Assembly (NCBI GenBank): GCA_030445275.1
Contig: JAUCSE010000058.1
Span: 1-64,000, forward strand
DNA: 64,000 nt
Reading direction: 5' to 3'
Origin: Mucilaginibacter sp.
GTDB taxonomy: Bacteria; Bacteroidota; Bacteroidia; Sphingobacteriales; Sphingobacteriaceae
This document shows positions 16,779 through 26,400 of the stretch, one piece after another. The translations under genes and the position numbers were made by a program. Numbering within the stretch: position 1 is the stretch's first letter; every line of letters starts with the position of its first letter. The notes under the pieces are model-generated. The model was not told where the DNA came from and searched no databases. It was given only the letters and a program-made list of their open reading frames with translations.

Positions 16779-17918
16779 ATGCTTAATCCGTTAAAACATA
16801 AACCAGTAAACTGGATAGATGGAATGAAAATTTCCAGCGATCATTTTATTAATACCGATAATTTTATACAAGATATTGTAAGGGATGCCAACTCGCTACC
16901 ACTTAACAATAATAATTTTGGTTTGCTGCCACCGGTTATTAACGAGTCGGTATCACTGGATATACAGATCACCGAAAGAGCATCTAACCAGGTTCAGATC
17001 AAAATAAATCATTGCAACGCAGTTACGGCCGAAGGTTACCGGATAGATATTTCCAGAACTGGCCCCGAACTGGTTTTTAGCCATTATTTTGGCCAGGAGG
17101 CTCCTGCCGAAAACTCAGAGATCTATTATGTATTGCTTACCGTTAACCCATTTGAACGGGTAGCAAGCGGCAACCCTGATCCTGAAGAAACACCTTTACG
17201 GTATCCGGAGGTTGACAAGCAATATAACATCACTATAATGCCAGCCTCGCAAATAAACACCAGGAGTGCAGGATTTATAGAGGTTGGTAAGTTCATCAGG
17301 AATGGCAACACTTTACAAACCGATATTAATTTTATCCCTCCTTGTACATCAGTAATTAGCCACCCTGAACTGGTTAAATATTATGAGTCGTTTAGCAGCC
17401 AGCTCAATAATCTGCAGTTACTATCATTCCGCATCCTTGACAAAATCACGTCTAAAGAATCGGTGTCAACTATCGGAAAAAACGTTAAGTTACTTTGCGA
17501 AAAGATGATGGAATACATTGCCCGGATATATTTTTCATACCGTAATATTGTTTACCAGCAGGCCCCCATTCATCTGGTTGGCTGCTTCTCAGAAATGGCC
17601 CATATATTTTTCAGCACGGTAAAAAGTATTCCCGGGGCCGAACGTGAGGAACTGTTAAAATACTTTTATGAGTGGAAAGATGTTACTCCCGGAAATTTTG
17701 AAGAATTACTGGCCCGTTTGATAGAAATTGTATACAACCATCACGATATCAACTCCTCAATGGTAACTGTTGATGAGTTTTTACGGGTGATAGTTGCCTT
17801 GTGGAACAAATTAAGTTCACTTGAATATATTGGCCAACGTAAAGAAAACATTGTAGTTGCCGAGCAGCAGGTAGTTCAAACTGTACAAGCAAAACGTACC
17901 TGGACCCTGCTTGATTAA
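16779..17918 (+). CDS. tssK: T6SS baseplate-membrane adaptor TssK
   Basis: A 379-residue protein starting LKHKPVNWIDGMKISSDHFI, the T6SSiii version of the TssK opening (W-x-GM-x-x-x-x-HF), with a beta-rich shell domain up to about residue 190 and helical middle and C-terminal domains (SFSSQLNNLQLLSFRIL, EFLRVIVALWNKLSSLEYIG). TssK resembles phage receptor-binding proteins and links the TssEFG wedge to the membrane complex. It is the second gene of the tssN-tssK unit and is followed by a strong hairpin, which closes the T6SS locus. Confidence 0.88.
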   Translation: MLNPLKHKPVNWIDGMKISSDHFINTDNFIQDIVRDANSLPLNNNNFGLLPPVINESVSLDIQITERASNQVQIKINHCNAVTAEGYRIDISRTGPELVFSHYFGQEAPAENSEIYYVLLTVNPFERVASGNPDPEETPLRYPEVDKQYNITIMPASQINTRSAGFIEVGKFIRNGNTLQTDINFIPPCTSVISHPELVKYYESFSSQLNNLQLLSFRILDKITSKESVSTIGKNVKLLCEKMMEYIARIYFSYRNIVYQQAPIHLVGCFSEMAHIFFSTVKSIPGAEREELLKYFYEWKDVTPGNFEELLARLIEIVYNHHDINSSMVTVDEFLRVIVALWNKLSSLEYIGQRKENIVVAEQQVVQTVQAKRTWTLLD

Positions 17919-18010
17919 TTGAATATCGCGTCCGGCTAAAAATGTGTTTTTATTTATTTCCTTTTTTCCAAATACTGGCTTGCACTCAAATCCGGAGTTA
18001 TCCAATCATA

Positions 18011-18055
18011 GTTCAAAACCATGCAAATCAAGTGCTTGCATGGTTTTACTTGAAC
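18011..18055 (+). terminator. Terminator after tssK
   Basis: AAAACCATGCAA (18015-18026) and TTGCATGGTTTT (18036-18047) form a perfect 12-base stem with a 9-base loop; the stem extends through GTTCA/TGAAC with a small bulge. It follows tssK by about 95 bases and ends the T6SS locus. Confidence 0.7.
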
Positions 18056-18057
18056 CT

Positions 18058-18090
18058 TAAAGTGCCCCAACTCTAAAGTGCCCCAACTCT
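18058..18090. repeat. Two-copy 16-base tandem repeat
   Basis: The unit TAAAGTGCCCCAACTC occurs twice head to tail in the space between tssK and the next gene's end. It lies just past the tssK terminator and codes for nothing visible. Confidence 0.6.
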
Positions 18091-18115
18091 TCTTACAAAA
18101 ACACTATAATACATT

Positions 18116-18616
18116 TTAGTGCCGTGCGGACCTACGTTGCAAGAAAGCCTCTATAGCTGCCAGTACTTCAGTTTCAAACTCCTCCTGCTTTTTCTTGTCT
18201 TTTTTGGTACTGCCAAAATCATGGCTGATAGGATAACTTTTGCCGTATTTATTTTTTTTGTTCGAAATAGCGTAGTGCAGCAACCCGTTTATCTCCACAG
18301 GTAACAAGTACATATCTTCAAAAGTCATTAATTTGCGGGTATATAAACCTGGAAATTTCCGGTAAATAGTTTCGGCGTACTGGTCAAACTCATAGGTAAC
18401 ATTTATCCTGAACAAAAAATCATAAATGGCGTAAAGTGCCGGGACAATACCTAATGTAAGCGCCCCCCATGTGGTTTCATGACCTAAGTTTAACATTGGT
18501 ACTATGATAAATACTGCCGACGCAACCACCGCAGAAATAATGATATTGATCCGGTAGTTGCGCATCGGCTGAAAACTTAGCCTTCCTCCCATTATTTTCA
18601 AATTATAGCGTTCCAT
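18116..18616 (-). CDS. Membrane protein, two TM helices plus soluble domain (unknown)
   Basis: A 166-residue protein with two transmembrane helices (about 24-42 and 50-67) followed by a cytoplasmic beta-rich region with VTYEFDQYAETIYRKFPGLYTRKLMTFEDMYLLPVE and a Lys-rich C-terminal helix. The plan (two helices then a PH-like beta domain) matches the 154-residue protein at 20406-20870 in the same operon, so the two may be distant paralogues. It is the last of five minus-strand genes with short gaps, all preceded by the control region at 21238-21402. I do not recognise the family and assign no function. Confidence 0.7.
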   Translation of the reverse strand: MERYNLKIMGGRLSFQPMRNYRINIIISAVVASAVFIIVPMLNLGHETTWGALTLGIVPALYAIYDFLFRINVTYEFDQYAETIYRKFPGLYTRKLMTFEDMYLLPVEINGLLHYAISNKKNKYGKSYPISHDFGSTKKDKKKQEEFETEVLAAIEAFLQRRSARH

Positions 18617-18640
18617 TTTTTTAATTTTTAATTGGCGATC

Positions 18641-19366
18641 TCAATCCTGCCTAAAGTTTTTTAAAGTACCATCGTTGTTAAATTGTATGGAGTAGCGTTG
18701 GCGACTGCCGTTAATATTGCAGGGATACCACCGCATCACTTTATCCCAAACTATCATGTAGGCATCGGTTGTTGGCTTAGCACCTTCAATTTGCGCCGCC
18801 TTTTCGTTGTATAACCGGGTAATGTTGGCTATGCTGGTAAAGTTTACCTCATTCAATGAAACCGACCTGCTGGCTATATCAACATTTACTGACAGCTGCT
18901 GGGGTTTGGGTTTTGACCAGGCACCACCCCGGTACTCATAGCTATCTACATAATCAGGGTTTTCAGTATGACGGAGCATAATATGAATGCTGCCGTCATC
19001 ATAAAAATGTACGGACTGGTAAATAAAGATCTCTTTGCCCCGGTATTGCGGAAGATTTCTTAAAGCGGTTTCCGCTTTTCGCAGCGCCTTAGTGTTTGTT
19101 AAAAAGTCTCTATTCTTTGCCGGCTTTGTGCGATGCACAGTAGTATGAACCTTTGCTAAGGCAGTTGTTAGCTGTTGCTGCATTTGCATTATAGCCCGAC
19201 CCGTAGTACTGTCAATTGCCTGCTGAACAGGAGCAGTTTTGCTTACCACTTGTGGGTTTGGTTTAGGTTTAAAAGTATCTTCAACACTTTTGGTGATCTG
19301 TTTGCAGCCAAAAAAAGTTAAACCGCAGGCTGCCAAAATGGTCATAAAAGAGTTTAATTCTTTCAT
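18641..19366 (-). CDS. Putative lipoprotein (unknown)
   Basis: A 241-residue protein with an N-terminal hydrophobic stretch ending FFGC (Cys21), a possible non-canonical lipobox. A helical linker follows (QLTTALAKVHTTVHRTKPAKN), then a beta-rich domain of about 120 residues beginning KEIFIYQSVHFYDDGSIHIMLRH. The C-terminal half (TDAYMIVWDKVMRWYPCNIN, YSIQFNNDGTLKNF) looks like a beta sheet that could bind a partner. The start lies 4 bases after the stop of the upstream membrane protein, so the genes are co-transcribed. No family recognised; an envelope role is likely from the signal and neighbours. Confidence 0.65.
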   Translation of the reverse strand: MKELNSFMTILAACGLTFFGCKQITKSVEDTFKPKPNPQVVSKTAPVQQAIDSTTGRAIMQMQQQLTTALAKVHTTVHRTKPAKNRDFLTNTKALRKAETALRNLPQYRGKEIFIYQSVHFYDDGSIHIMLRHTENPDYVDSYEYRGGAWSKPKPQQLSVNVDIASRSVSLNEVNFTSIANITRLYNEKAAQIEGAKPTTDAYMIVWDKVMRWYPCNINGSRQRYSIQFNNDGTLKNFRQD

Positions 19367-19370
19367 CAGT

Positions 19371-20363
19371 TTAACTTATTTCTTTTAAATCATCAGTAAA
19401 AGCTATCCTTCGGGGATCTTCCTTGAGATAAAAAATATCCACGGTTTTCTGCCTGGTACTATCCAGATCAAGCAGACTTACAATTTTTTTGATATTGGTT
19501 CTATGCGTATGGTTTTGCTGATCAACAAACTCGAGTTCAAAGTTTACCATCGGTTGTTCGTTAATGTAACTACCGGTCAAGTTTGTAGCAAGCAGCTTAG
19601 CCGTTGTCCTGACGCCTTTAAACTTAATTAAAGGCGCGTTCCCTGGTACACCACTTAGTTTACCCCAAAGAAAAAGGCCCAGAACATTATAAAACAATAA
19701 TACAGCCGGGCAAATGATTAACGGATGCCAAAAACTCATAAAACGCCAGCCCATACCCTCGCTTTCTGATTGATAAGAATAGATATAATACCCCACTATA
19801 ATGGCTAAAAACAGCAGCCAGCCCAGGTTTATCAGCACTATTCTCCCTTTATGTATACTGGCATCGGTACTTTCAAAAATAAAGTAAGGGATGTGTTTTA
19901 CCTCTTTATCAATCAGCAGGCCTACCTTTTTACCCTTTTCAAAACGGCGCTCATAGGGTTTCATGTCATTTACATCAGCTTTTTGAGTGATCTCATTATC
20001 AACCAGGTTTTTAAAGCCCAGGCTAAGTTCATAGGTATTGTACCCGCCATTTGGCTTTGATATATTGGTTGATTCTAAGACCAGGGCTTCGCGATATACA
20101 CCATTTTGTTTCAGGCGTTCAATATTACGCTTCGCCGAAAACACACGCAAAACCCATTTACGATAAAACCCCGCCAAAATGACGATCCAAAGTATAACCG
20201 ACAAGGCCACCAGGCCCAGCGAAAGCCAGGGATCCGATCCGTCGATATCCAGTGGAATTTCACTTTTAATACTGTAATACATTATCATCGGAAACGGAAC
20301 AGCAAAAAACAAAGCAAAAAGCATAAAGAATATGGCGATACACTGCATCATACGTTTTGTCAT
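19371..20363 (-). CDS. Membrane protein with duplicated DUF3592-like unit
   Basis: The 330 residues hold an internal duplication: two transmembrane helices then a soluble beta domain, twice. Helices lie near 7-29 and 47-67, and again near 182-200 and 218-240. The beta domains include LKQNGVYREALVLESTNIS with YNTYELSLGF, and FKGVRTTAKLLATNLTGS with MVNFELEFVDQQ. The ending VDIFYLKEDPRRIAFTDD is the DUF3592-type signature (Y-x-x-x-xP-x-x-A-x-F). DUF3592 has no known activity. The gene is in the middle of the five-gene operon. Confidence 0.65.
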   Translation of the reverse strand: MTKRMMQCIAIFFMLFALFFAVPFPMIMYYSIKSEIPLDIDGSDPWLSLGLVALSVILWIVILAGFYRKWVLRVFSAKRNIERLKQNGVYREALVLESTNISKPNGGYNTYELSLGFKNLVDNEITQKADVNDMKPYERRFEKGKKVGLLIDKEVKHIPYFIFESTDASIHKGRIVLINLGWLLFLAIIVGYYIYSYQSESEGMGWRFMSFWHPLIICPAVLLFYNVLGLFLWGKLSGVPGNAPLIKFKGVRTTAKLLATNLTGSYINEQPMVNFELEFVDQQNHTHRTNIKKIVSLLDLDSTRQKTVDIFYLKEDPRRIAFTDDLKEIS

Positions 20364-20405
20364 GGTAGGTTATAATTAAAGTCCTGTTACATACCTGTTT
20401 TTATT

Positions 20406-20870
20406 TTATTGGGGCAAACCCATAATATCGCTCAATTCATCAGTAAAGTTTTGCAAGGGTTTAGTAACAAAAAAGCCTTGTCGCACTAATATCCGTTTGG
20501 TTTTACCATTCTTATTAAAGATCATGGTAGCCGATACATTGAGGGTAATGCCAATATTGGTCATTTTGGAGATCAGGAAATGATCAAATTCATCAAAACT
20601 GTACTCTTTTTCAGGAGTAAAGAAAAACGTTTTTACAGTCATACTTCTGGCCGATGTATTAAAGCTCATTTTGGCGGTGGCACGTAAAATACCTATCGTA
20701 CCCAATATGCCCAAGCTAACCGCAAAAAAATAAGCCCCTTTGCTACTTCCATAAATCAAAGTAGCAGCCATACCCGCAAATGACAGCAGCGACAGAAAAT
20801 AGAACATCCCCTTTTGTATTTTCACATGGTAGGTATTTCCTTCTTGTTCAAAATATTTAAGTGATTGCAT
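20406..20870 (-). CDS. Small membrane protein with PH-like domain (unknown)
   Basis: A 154-residue protein with two transmembrane helices (about 24-40 and 46-63) after a short N-terminal segment, then a beta-rich C-terminal domain (MSFNTSARSMTVKTFFFTP, EYSFDEFDHFLIS, LNVSATMIFNKNGKTKRILV). The beta part looks like a membrane-proximal PH-like domain. The gene begins 22 bases after the stop of the DUF4870-like gene. No function is known to me; its architecture parallels the 166-residue protein at the end of the operon. Confidence 0.66.
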   Translation of the reverse strand: MQSLKYFEQEGNTYHVKIQKGMFYFLSLLSFAGMAATLIYGSSKGAYFFAVSLGILGTIGILRATAKMSFNTSARSMTVKTFFFTPEKEYSFDEFDHFLISKMTNIGITLNVSATMIFNKNGKTKRILVRQGFFVTKPLQNFTDELSDIMGLPQ

Positions 20871-20891
20871 AGGTGTATATTTTTGAAATGG

Positions 20892-21215
20892 CTAACCGAT
20901 AAATGGGAAACTGTTTTCAAATGCCTTACCAAAAACCGGAACAGGTTTCAAGGCACTGTTGGCGGCGTTGATTATGCCCAGTATCCAGAATACAGCGATC
21001 ACCAAACCAATCATCCCCAGAAAAGCAAGCGAAGGCACCAGCGACACAATAACCCTCAAAATGATATTAAGGGTGATGCTTACAATAGCCAGACCTAATG
21101 ATTGTTTTAAATGATACTTAAGCAAAGCATCAGCTTTATCTTTTCCTGAAAAATAAGCGATCAGCCACCCAATAAGGGTTATGTACGATACGATGGATAA
21201 TGTCTTGTTATTCAT
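20892..21215 (-). CDS. DUF4870-like small membrane protein
   Basis: A 107-residue hydrophobic protein with three or four helices: LSIVSYITLIGWLIAYFSG, then KADALLKYHLKQSLGLAIVSITLNIILR, and AFLGMIGLVIAVFWILGIINAAN. The pattern of a first helix, a K-x-H-x-x-QS motif at the start of the second and an N-A-A-x-x-x-x-KP ending is that of the DUF4870 (Tic20-like) family, conserved but uncharacterised. It is the first gene of the minus-strand operon and starts about 23 bases from the shared control region, so that region probably contains its promoter. Confidence 0.75.
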   Translation of the reverse strand: MNNKTLSIVSYITLIGWLIAYFSGKDKADALLKYHLKQSLGLAIVSITLNIILRVIVSLVPSLAFLGMIGLVIAVFWILGIINAANSALKPVPVFGKAFENSFPFIG

Positions 21216-21237
21216 GATAATTTAGATTTTAGTTCGG

Positions 21238-21402
21238 CGATATTGCCACAACAAAATTGCGGAGAACAATAACAGGATACCTAATTATACCATTCTACAA
21301 AGTGTCTACCCATCTACATATAAGCGTCTACAATATATCTACACATTTTATAAACAATTGATTATGTTTTAGTTATAAATTTACCACATCTACAAACTCA
21401 AG
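21238..21402 (-). promoter_or_regulatory. Shared control region, copy A (GTAGA boxes)
   Basis: This ~165-base intergenic block aligns with the reverse complement of 53961-54127 over nearly its full length with few gaps. It carries TCTAC (GTAGA on the minus strand) at 21294, 21305, 21327, 21338 and 21389, plus an extra one at 21313. The four main boxes are spaced 11, 22 and 11 bases, and the distal one is a further 51 away; the same spacings occur in copy B. Reading the minus strand, a TTTGTAGA is followed 14-18 bases later by TATCCTG, a promoter-like arrangement for the DUF4870-like operon. The divergent TPR regulator at 21446 is the obvious candidate to bind here. Confidence 0.78.
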
Positions 21403-21445
21403 CGGTTTTGTACCAATTTCAATCTATTTATAGTAATTTGGCTGC

Positions 21446-23305
21446 ATGATGTTTTTGCGGTATAAACTATTTATAAGTGCCTGTATTATTGGGCTATCGT
21501 TTGCTGCCCGGGCTCAAACTACTGTGCTGGATAGTTTGCGATCTGTTATTGATAACCCCACCCTGAACGAAAAAGAAAAACCGGCCTTGCTTAATCAACT
21601 GGCCCAGGCAAACAGGATCAATAAAAACTATGATACCGCCATAGCCAACGCTAAACAAAGCATCGCCCTGGCTTTAAAACATAAAAACTTTACCGAAGCC
21701 ACAAAAGCGTATGCATTAATAGTCAATATTAAAGCCTTCACACAGCAGTTTACCACCCTGAAACAAACATGCGATACTGCCTTAACCATGGCACAACAGG
21801 CCCATGACCCAATAGCTATGGCCTATGCCTACTACGCTCGGGTGTGGTTTTATAAAACGCTGGGCGATGCAGAAAATGTGGTTAAATATGGTCAGCTGGG
21901 CTTAAAGGAATTGGGGAAAAAGACCGATCCTTATTTAGCCTCTAAAATATACTATCAGCTTTACGTGATAAACTCTGACTGGAACAACGAAGCCAAGGTG
22001 AATTTTTATGCCCGGAAAGCTACAGAAAATGCATTGCAAGCCAAAGATTATAATATGTTGAGTAATTGCTATACCGCGCTATCGGTGGCTCATGAGTATA
22101 ACTACAATAAATCAAAAAGCAAGGCCGAGCTTGACAGTCTTTTCTTTTACCTGAACCAGTCACAAATGCTTTACCGGCAATACCCGGGTCAGGTATCTGT
22201 TAATACCTATGCCATTGCCTGTACTAATATTGCCGATGCTTATTTGAAATACTCTGCTGAAACTGATAAAAATGCCCGGAACCAGGCTATCCGGTATGCA
22301 GGTATTGCCCTGGCTGTATTAAAAAACTCGGGGAACAGCCAGGAAATTGTGGCCAGTTGTTTGGGTTTACTAAGTGAATATGCCCGGCGCGATGGCAATA
22401 TCCTCCAACAGGAAAACTATTTGCAGGAAGCTTACCGCATCATGAAAACCCAGCAGCCACCCTATTACTATACCATGATCAATGTGGTGCAGGCCTTATC
22501 AGATTTTTATGAAAAAAAAGGCGACTACCAGCAAGCTTTGAGTTTTCAAAAAAAAGTAACAGAATACAACAACAAAAACTTTAATCAACAACAAGCCCTT
22601 AATACCCAAAAACTCGAAATACAATACGAAACTGAAAAAAAAAACAGTGAAATGCAGGTTTTAAAGGAGCAGGAAAAAAGCCGCAGGATGCAAAACTATC
22701 TGTATGGCTATATAGCGCTCGCTTCTGTTTTGGGCTTGTTATTTATGTTCCGGTCTTATCACTATAAGTTGCGTTACTCCATGCAGCGGGAAAAGCAATT
22801 ACAATTGGAAAACCAGGAGTCGGAATTGCAGGTAAAGCTGGAAAAAGAAGAGCAAGCCAGGCTCAGGGCTGAACAGCAATTATTGGAAACACAACAACAG
22901 CAGCTAAAATTGGAAGTGATGGCCAACACCCTCCAACTGGAACATAAGAACCAGATGTTACACAATATAAAAGACAAGCTAACCGAAGGTGATCCTGTAA
23001 ATATGCAGCGAATATTAAAGGAAGAAATGATGCTGGATAACGACTTTGAACATGCAACATTGCAGATACAACGTGTGCATCCCAATTTTTTCCATCTTCT
23101 TAATGATAAGACAAAAAGAAAGCTTACCCTGCTTGACTTAAAACTTTGTGCATACCTGTATCTTAAAATGGATACCAGGCAAATTTCCCAACTCATGCAT
23201 ATTGAGGCTAAAAGCGTAAGAATGAGCCGTTACCGGATAAAACAAAAATTAGGATTGGAAAAAGAAGAAGATCTGAACATCTTTCTACAGAAACTGGGGA
23301 ATTAG
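21446..23305 (+). CDS. Membrane-spanning TPR regulator with C-terminal HTH
   Basis: A 619-residue protein: signal peptide (1-23), about 370 residues of TPR helices in the periplasm, one transmembrane helix at about 417-435 (GYIALASVLGLLFMF), a cytoplasmic Gln/Glu-rich coiled coil (445-510), and a C-terminal helix-turn-helix with LTLLDLKLCAYLYLKMDTRQIS and AKSVRMSRYRIKQKLGL, close to the LuxR/GerE-type fold seen in Bacteroidota. It is a one-component sensor that could pass an envelope signal straight to DNA. It is divergent from the five-gene membrane operon and next to GTAGA-box control region A. I infer it regulates both copies; it has no REC or kinase domain. Confidence 0.82.
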   Translation: MMFLRYKLFISACIIGLSFAARAQTTVLDSLRSVIDNPTLNEKEKPALLNQLAQANRINKNYDTAIANAKQSIALALKHKNFTEATKAYALIVNIKAFTQQFTTLKQTCDTALTMAQQAHDPIAMAYAYYARVWFYKTLGDAENVVKYGQLGLKELGKKTDPYLASKIYYQLYVINSDWNNEAKVNFYARKATENALQAKDYNMLSNCYTALSVAHEYNYNKSKSKAELDSLFFYLNQSQMLYRQYPGQVSVNTYAIACTNIADAYLKYSAETDKNARNQAIRYAGIALAVLKNSGNSQEIVASCLGLLSEYARRDGNILQQENYLQEAYRIMKTQQPPYYYTMINVVQALSDFYEKKGDYQQALSFQKKVTEYNNKNFNQQQALNTQKLEIQYETEKKNSEMQVLKEQEKSRRMQNYLYGYIALASVLGLLFMFRSYHYKLRYSMQREKQLQLENQESELQVKLEKEEQARLRAEQQLLETQQQQLKLEVMANTLQLEHKNQMLHNIKDKLTEGDPVNMQRILKEEMMLDNDFEHATLQIQRVHPNFFHLLNDKTKRKLTLLDLKLCAYLYLKMDTRQISQLMHIEAKSVRMSRYRIKQKLGLEKEEDLNIFLQKLGN

Positions 23306-23456
23306 CTAGGCTGAGTTTAAAATAGCGATTATCATTATAAGGTTTTCCCGGTAAACGAATTTGCTTTCACCGAGCTACGTTCTATAAATTAAAGGTTTAT
23401 TGATCGGATACTGCAGCCGAATTAAACCCAGTCCCCCCCCTCTCTCCGGAATATAG

Positions 23457-26400
23457 CTACTTTTTAATCGGTTGTTTATCATAAATATTAATGGTTACCG
23501 GACCCAGCAAACCTGATTTTTCTAATGATGAGTTGGGGCTAAACCTATTAATACTCAACCAGGTTTTACGTTCGGTAACAGGTAATTTACTATCGCCCAC
23601 CAAGCGGTTCACCCATGTGTTTACTACCTTAATTTCAATGGTATTTTCACCGGTTTTAAGCGCTCGGCTGATATCAATTTTGTAAGGTGCAGTCCAAACA
23701 CCGCCAACTGCTATACCGTTAACGCTTACTTTAGCTATGGCCGTAGCCATTCCCAGGTCAAGTAATACTTGTTTACCTCTGTTTACTTTATCTATAACAA
23801 ATGAGTTATGGTACACTGCTGAACCAGAATAATAACGGATACTATCGTTTTGATTTACCGACCAGTCAGTAAGTTTTTCAAATATCACAGGCCGGACCGG
23901 GCCGCGCATCTTATTATCGAACTGAACAGACCATGGCTTATCTATTGCCACTGTCATAACAGATGCAGGATAGTTACTTATACCCGACTTTGATTGTTGT
24001 ACACCAATATCATTCCTAAAAATTATAAATGCGCTCTCCAGCGGTGCCAGTTGTAATGGAACAATAGTTGAGCCGGCGGTTTGTGTAAAATCGGGCATAT
24101 CACGCCTGCTGCCATTTATAGCATCCCACAGCTCGGGTTGTTTACCTGTTATCCTAAACTCGGGGCTAATCTTTATGGTTTCATTTTTTTGGTTAGATAT
24201 AAAGTACACATCCCCATTTGGCAATACCCGGTGGATAAACAATGCTCCGTCGCCTGCTATTTTAGCATCAGGTTTAACTTTTATTAAGTTTAATACCTCT
24301 TGTAAATCCATATTGCTTATTACCAAACCTTTGCCTAACCGGTTAACCCTTACCTTTATGCCGTCTATATTCCCCCAAAGCTCGTTGGTTAATTGTGTTA
24401 CCTGCTTATCGGCAACCGGATAGTTTTGCAGGCTTGGCGATGTTAATGGCCTTGGACCTAAAACAACAGCGCCTTGACTTACCAGTTCTTTTATTTTTAG
24501 CAACAGCTCGGGGCGCATAGTTTTTAACTGGGGTAAAACCAATACGCTATACCTCATGCCATCAGGTAATACCAATTTGCCATTATTTACGCTAAGTCTG
24601 GTTTTGATTACCTCGCCATTAATGTAATCAAAGGAGTACCCCTGCGGTAATTTAGGATCCTGTACACCCGTCATTTTCGGTGCATCTTCACTAATGAAAT
24701 AGGCAACATCAGCCACATATTTGCCCTGCTGCAGCATCATATTACACCTTTTGATATACTGTAAAAATATATCCATATCGTAAAACCAGGTGTTTTGCCG
24801 ATTAAATTCGTTGCCAAAATATGCGTTAACCCCGGGGAATTTATCCTCATAAGGCTGGCTGATGTATACATGCAGCAGGGTATTGTTGATACCTTCGGTA
24901 AAAAAGCGGTCGGCGCGCTGCTTCATTAATGCCGGATACCGTGAAAACGGTGCCCCCGCGCAGGTGAACGATTCGGCCGAAACCTTGGTTTTACCATAAA
25001 TATGCGCGCATGACGAAGCCGCCCTGTTCTCAATATCACCCAGGCTGCCTTCACTCCAAAATTCGCCCCCAACCTCATCAGATTGCCCGCCGTACTGCAA
25101 AAACTCCCCGGGGAAACCCCAATGGCCATAATTCTCCAGCCAGGTAGTAAGGCCATGCTGATGGCTGATGTCCCGTAGGCCTGCCACATATTGATAAGCT
25201 ACATTATCAGCCACAAAACGACGCAGATCCCATAAAAAACGGTCTGACAAGTCTTCGCTCCCCACAACACTGCCCTGCAGTACCGGAATATATGGCGTGG
25301 GATCGTAGCCGTAGTTGGTTTTAAATTTTTCAATAAAACCATCAGTCCAATTTTGGCCGCCTGTTTCGTAGCTGTCCTCAACAGTTACTCTCCAGGTTTT
25401 ACGATCTTTGGCTGGTATCCGCCTTAGTATCTCTCCTAAATAAGCATCAAAATGAGAAGCAATATGTTTTTTGCTCATCTTATCTGTTTCCAGCCCTGTA
25501 CCCTGTGGCGAGGCCGGTGCATTATGTACTTTGGTTGATATCATCCCGTTGCGCTCAATAATCCAGTTGCCCGCCGGTACGTTCCATTGCAGTGTACCAT
25601 CCGCTGCCATGTATTTAGATATATCTATCACTTTGGCCGGGTTTATCAGCAAACTATTATTATCAGTCACCGGTTGTGGTGCCCATTGGTAGGCATCCCA
25701 GTAGGGAAAAGGTGTTTGCCACATTTTTGCAAGCGTTTTTTCAATATAGTTTTCAACCATGGGGGTAGCTGATAGCTTTAATTCAGCAATACCGCCTTTT
25801 TCAGAAACTTTTGTAAACACTATCCTGAAATGATCTGATGTAGTGACCGGAATGGTGATTGCAGCAGGACCGTATGGCTTAAAGCCAACAATCAATGCAT
25901 TATTACTACGGTCAACAATAAAATGTTTTACAGTAGTATATGTCCCATGAATATTAGCCTGAATATCACCTTCAAGCATCATCGGATTGTTATTGGGTAC
26001 AATTACCAAACTGCGTGCCGTATAGGGTTTCTTTGTTGAGATATTAATAGTATACGATCCGGCACTTTTGAATACTATCCCAGTGGCGTCATTATTATCC
26101 ATCACCTTTTTTAAACCTTCAATTGCAGGCTCGGCATCAATTACCGGATTTAGATCACTGATATTGCTTAAATAACCGGCGCTTATCGGATATGCAATTA
26201 CCTTTACATCCTGAAAATCTGTTTCAGGCATTGCTAATTTGCCATTAAACTGAATGGGGCCTTTAACACTTTGTTTTGATGAAGAAAGGTACCGCATAGA
26301 TTGCCCAGGCTTTACCCATGGCCCTCCTGACTGGCTCCAGCCGGCACTGTTAAAAATACCGATCTCAATATTCAGTTCGCTAGCCTTTTTAAGCGCGGCA

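Noticed and set aside
3412..17918. R-type pyocin or extracellular contractile injection system
   Set aside because: Sheath and gp25-like baseplate occur in those, but ClpV, TssK, TssN, TssP and TssR with no tail-fibre or portal genes point to T6SSiii.
18058..18090. Insertion-site duplication
   Set aside because: The two 16-base repeats are directly adjacent with nothing between them, so they cannot flank an insertion.
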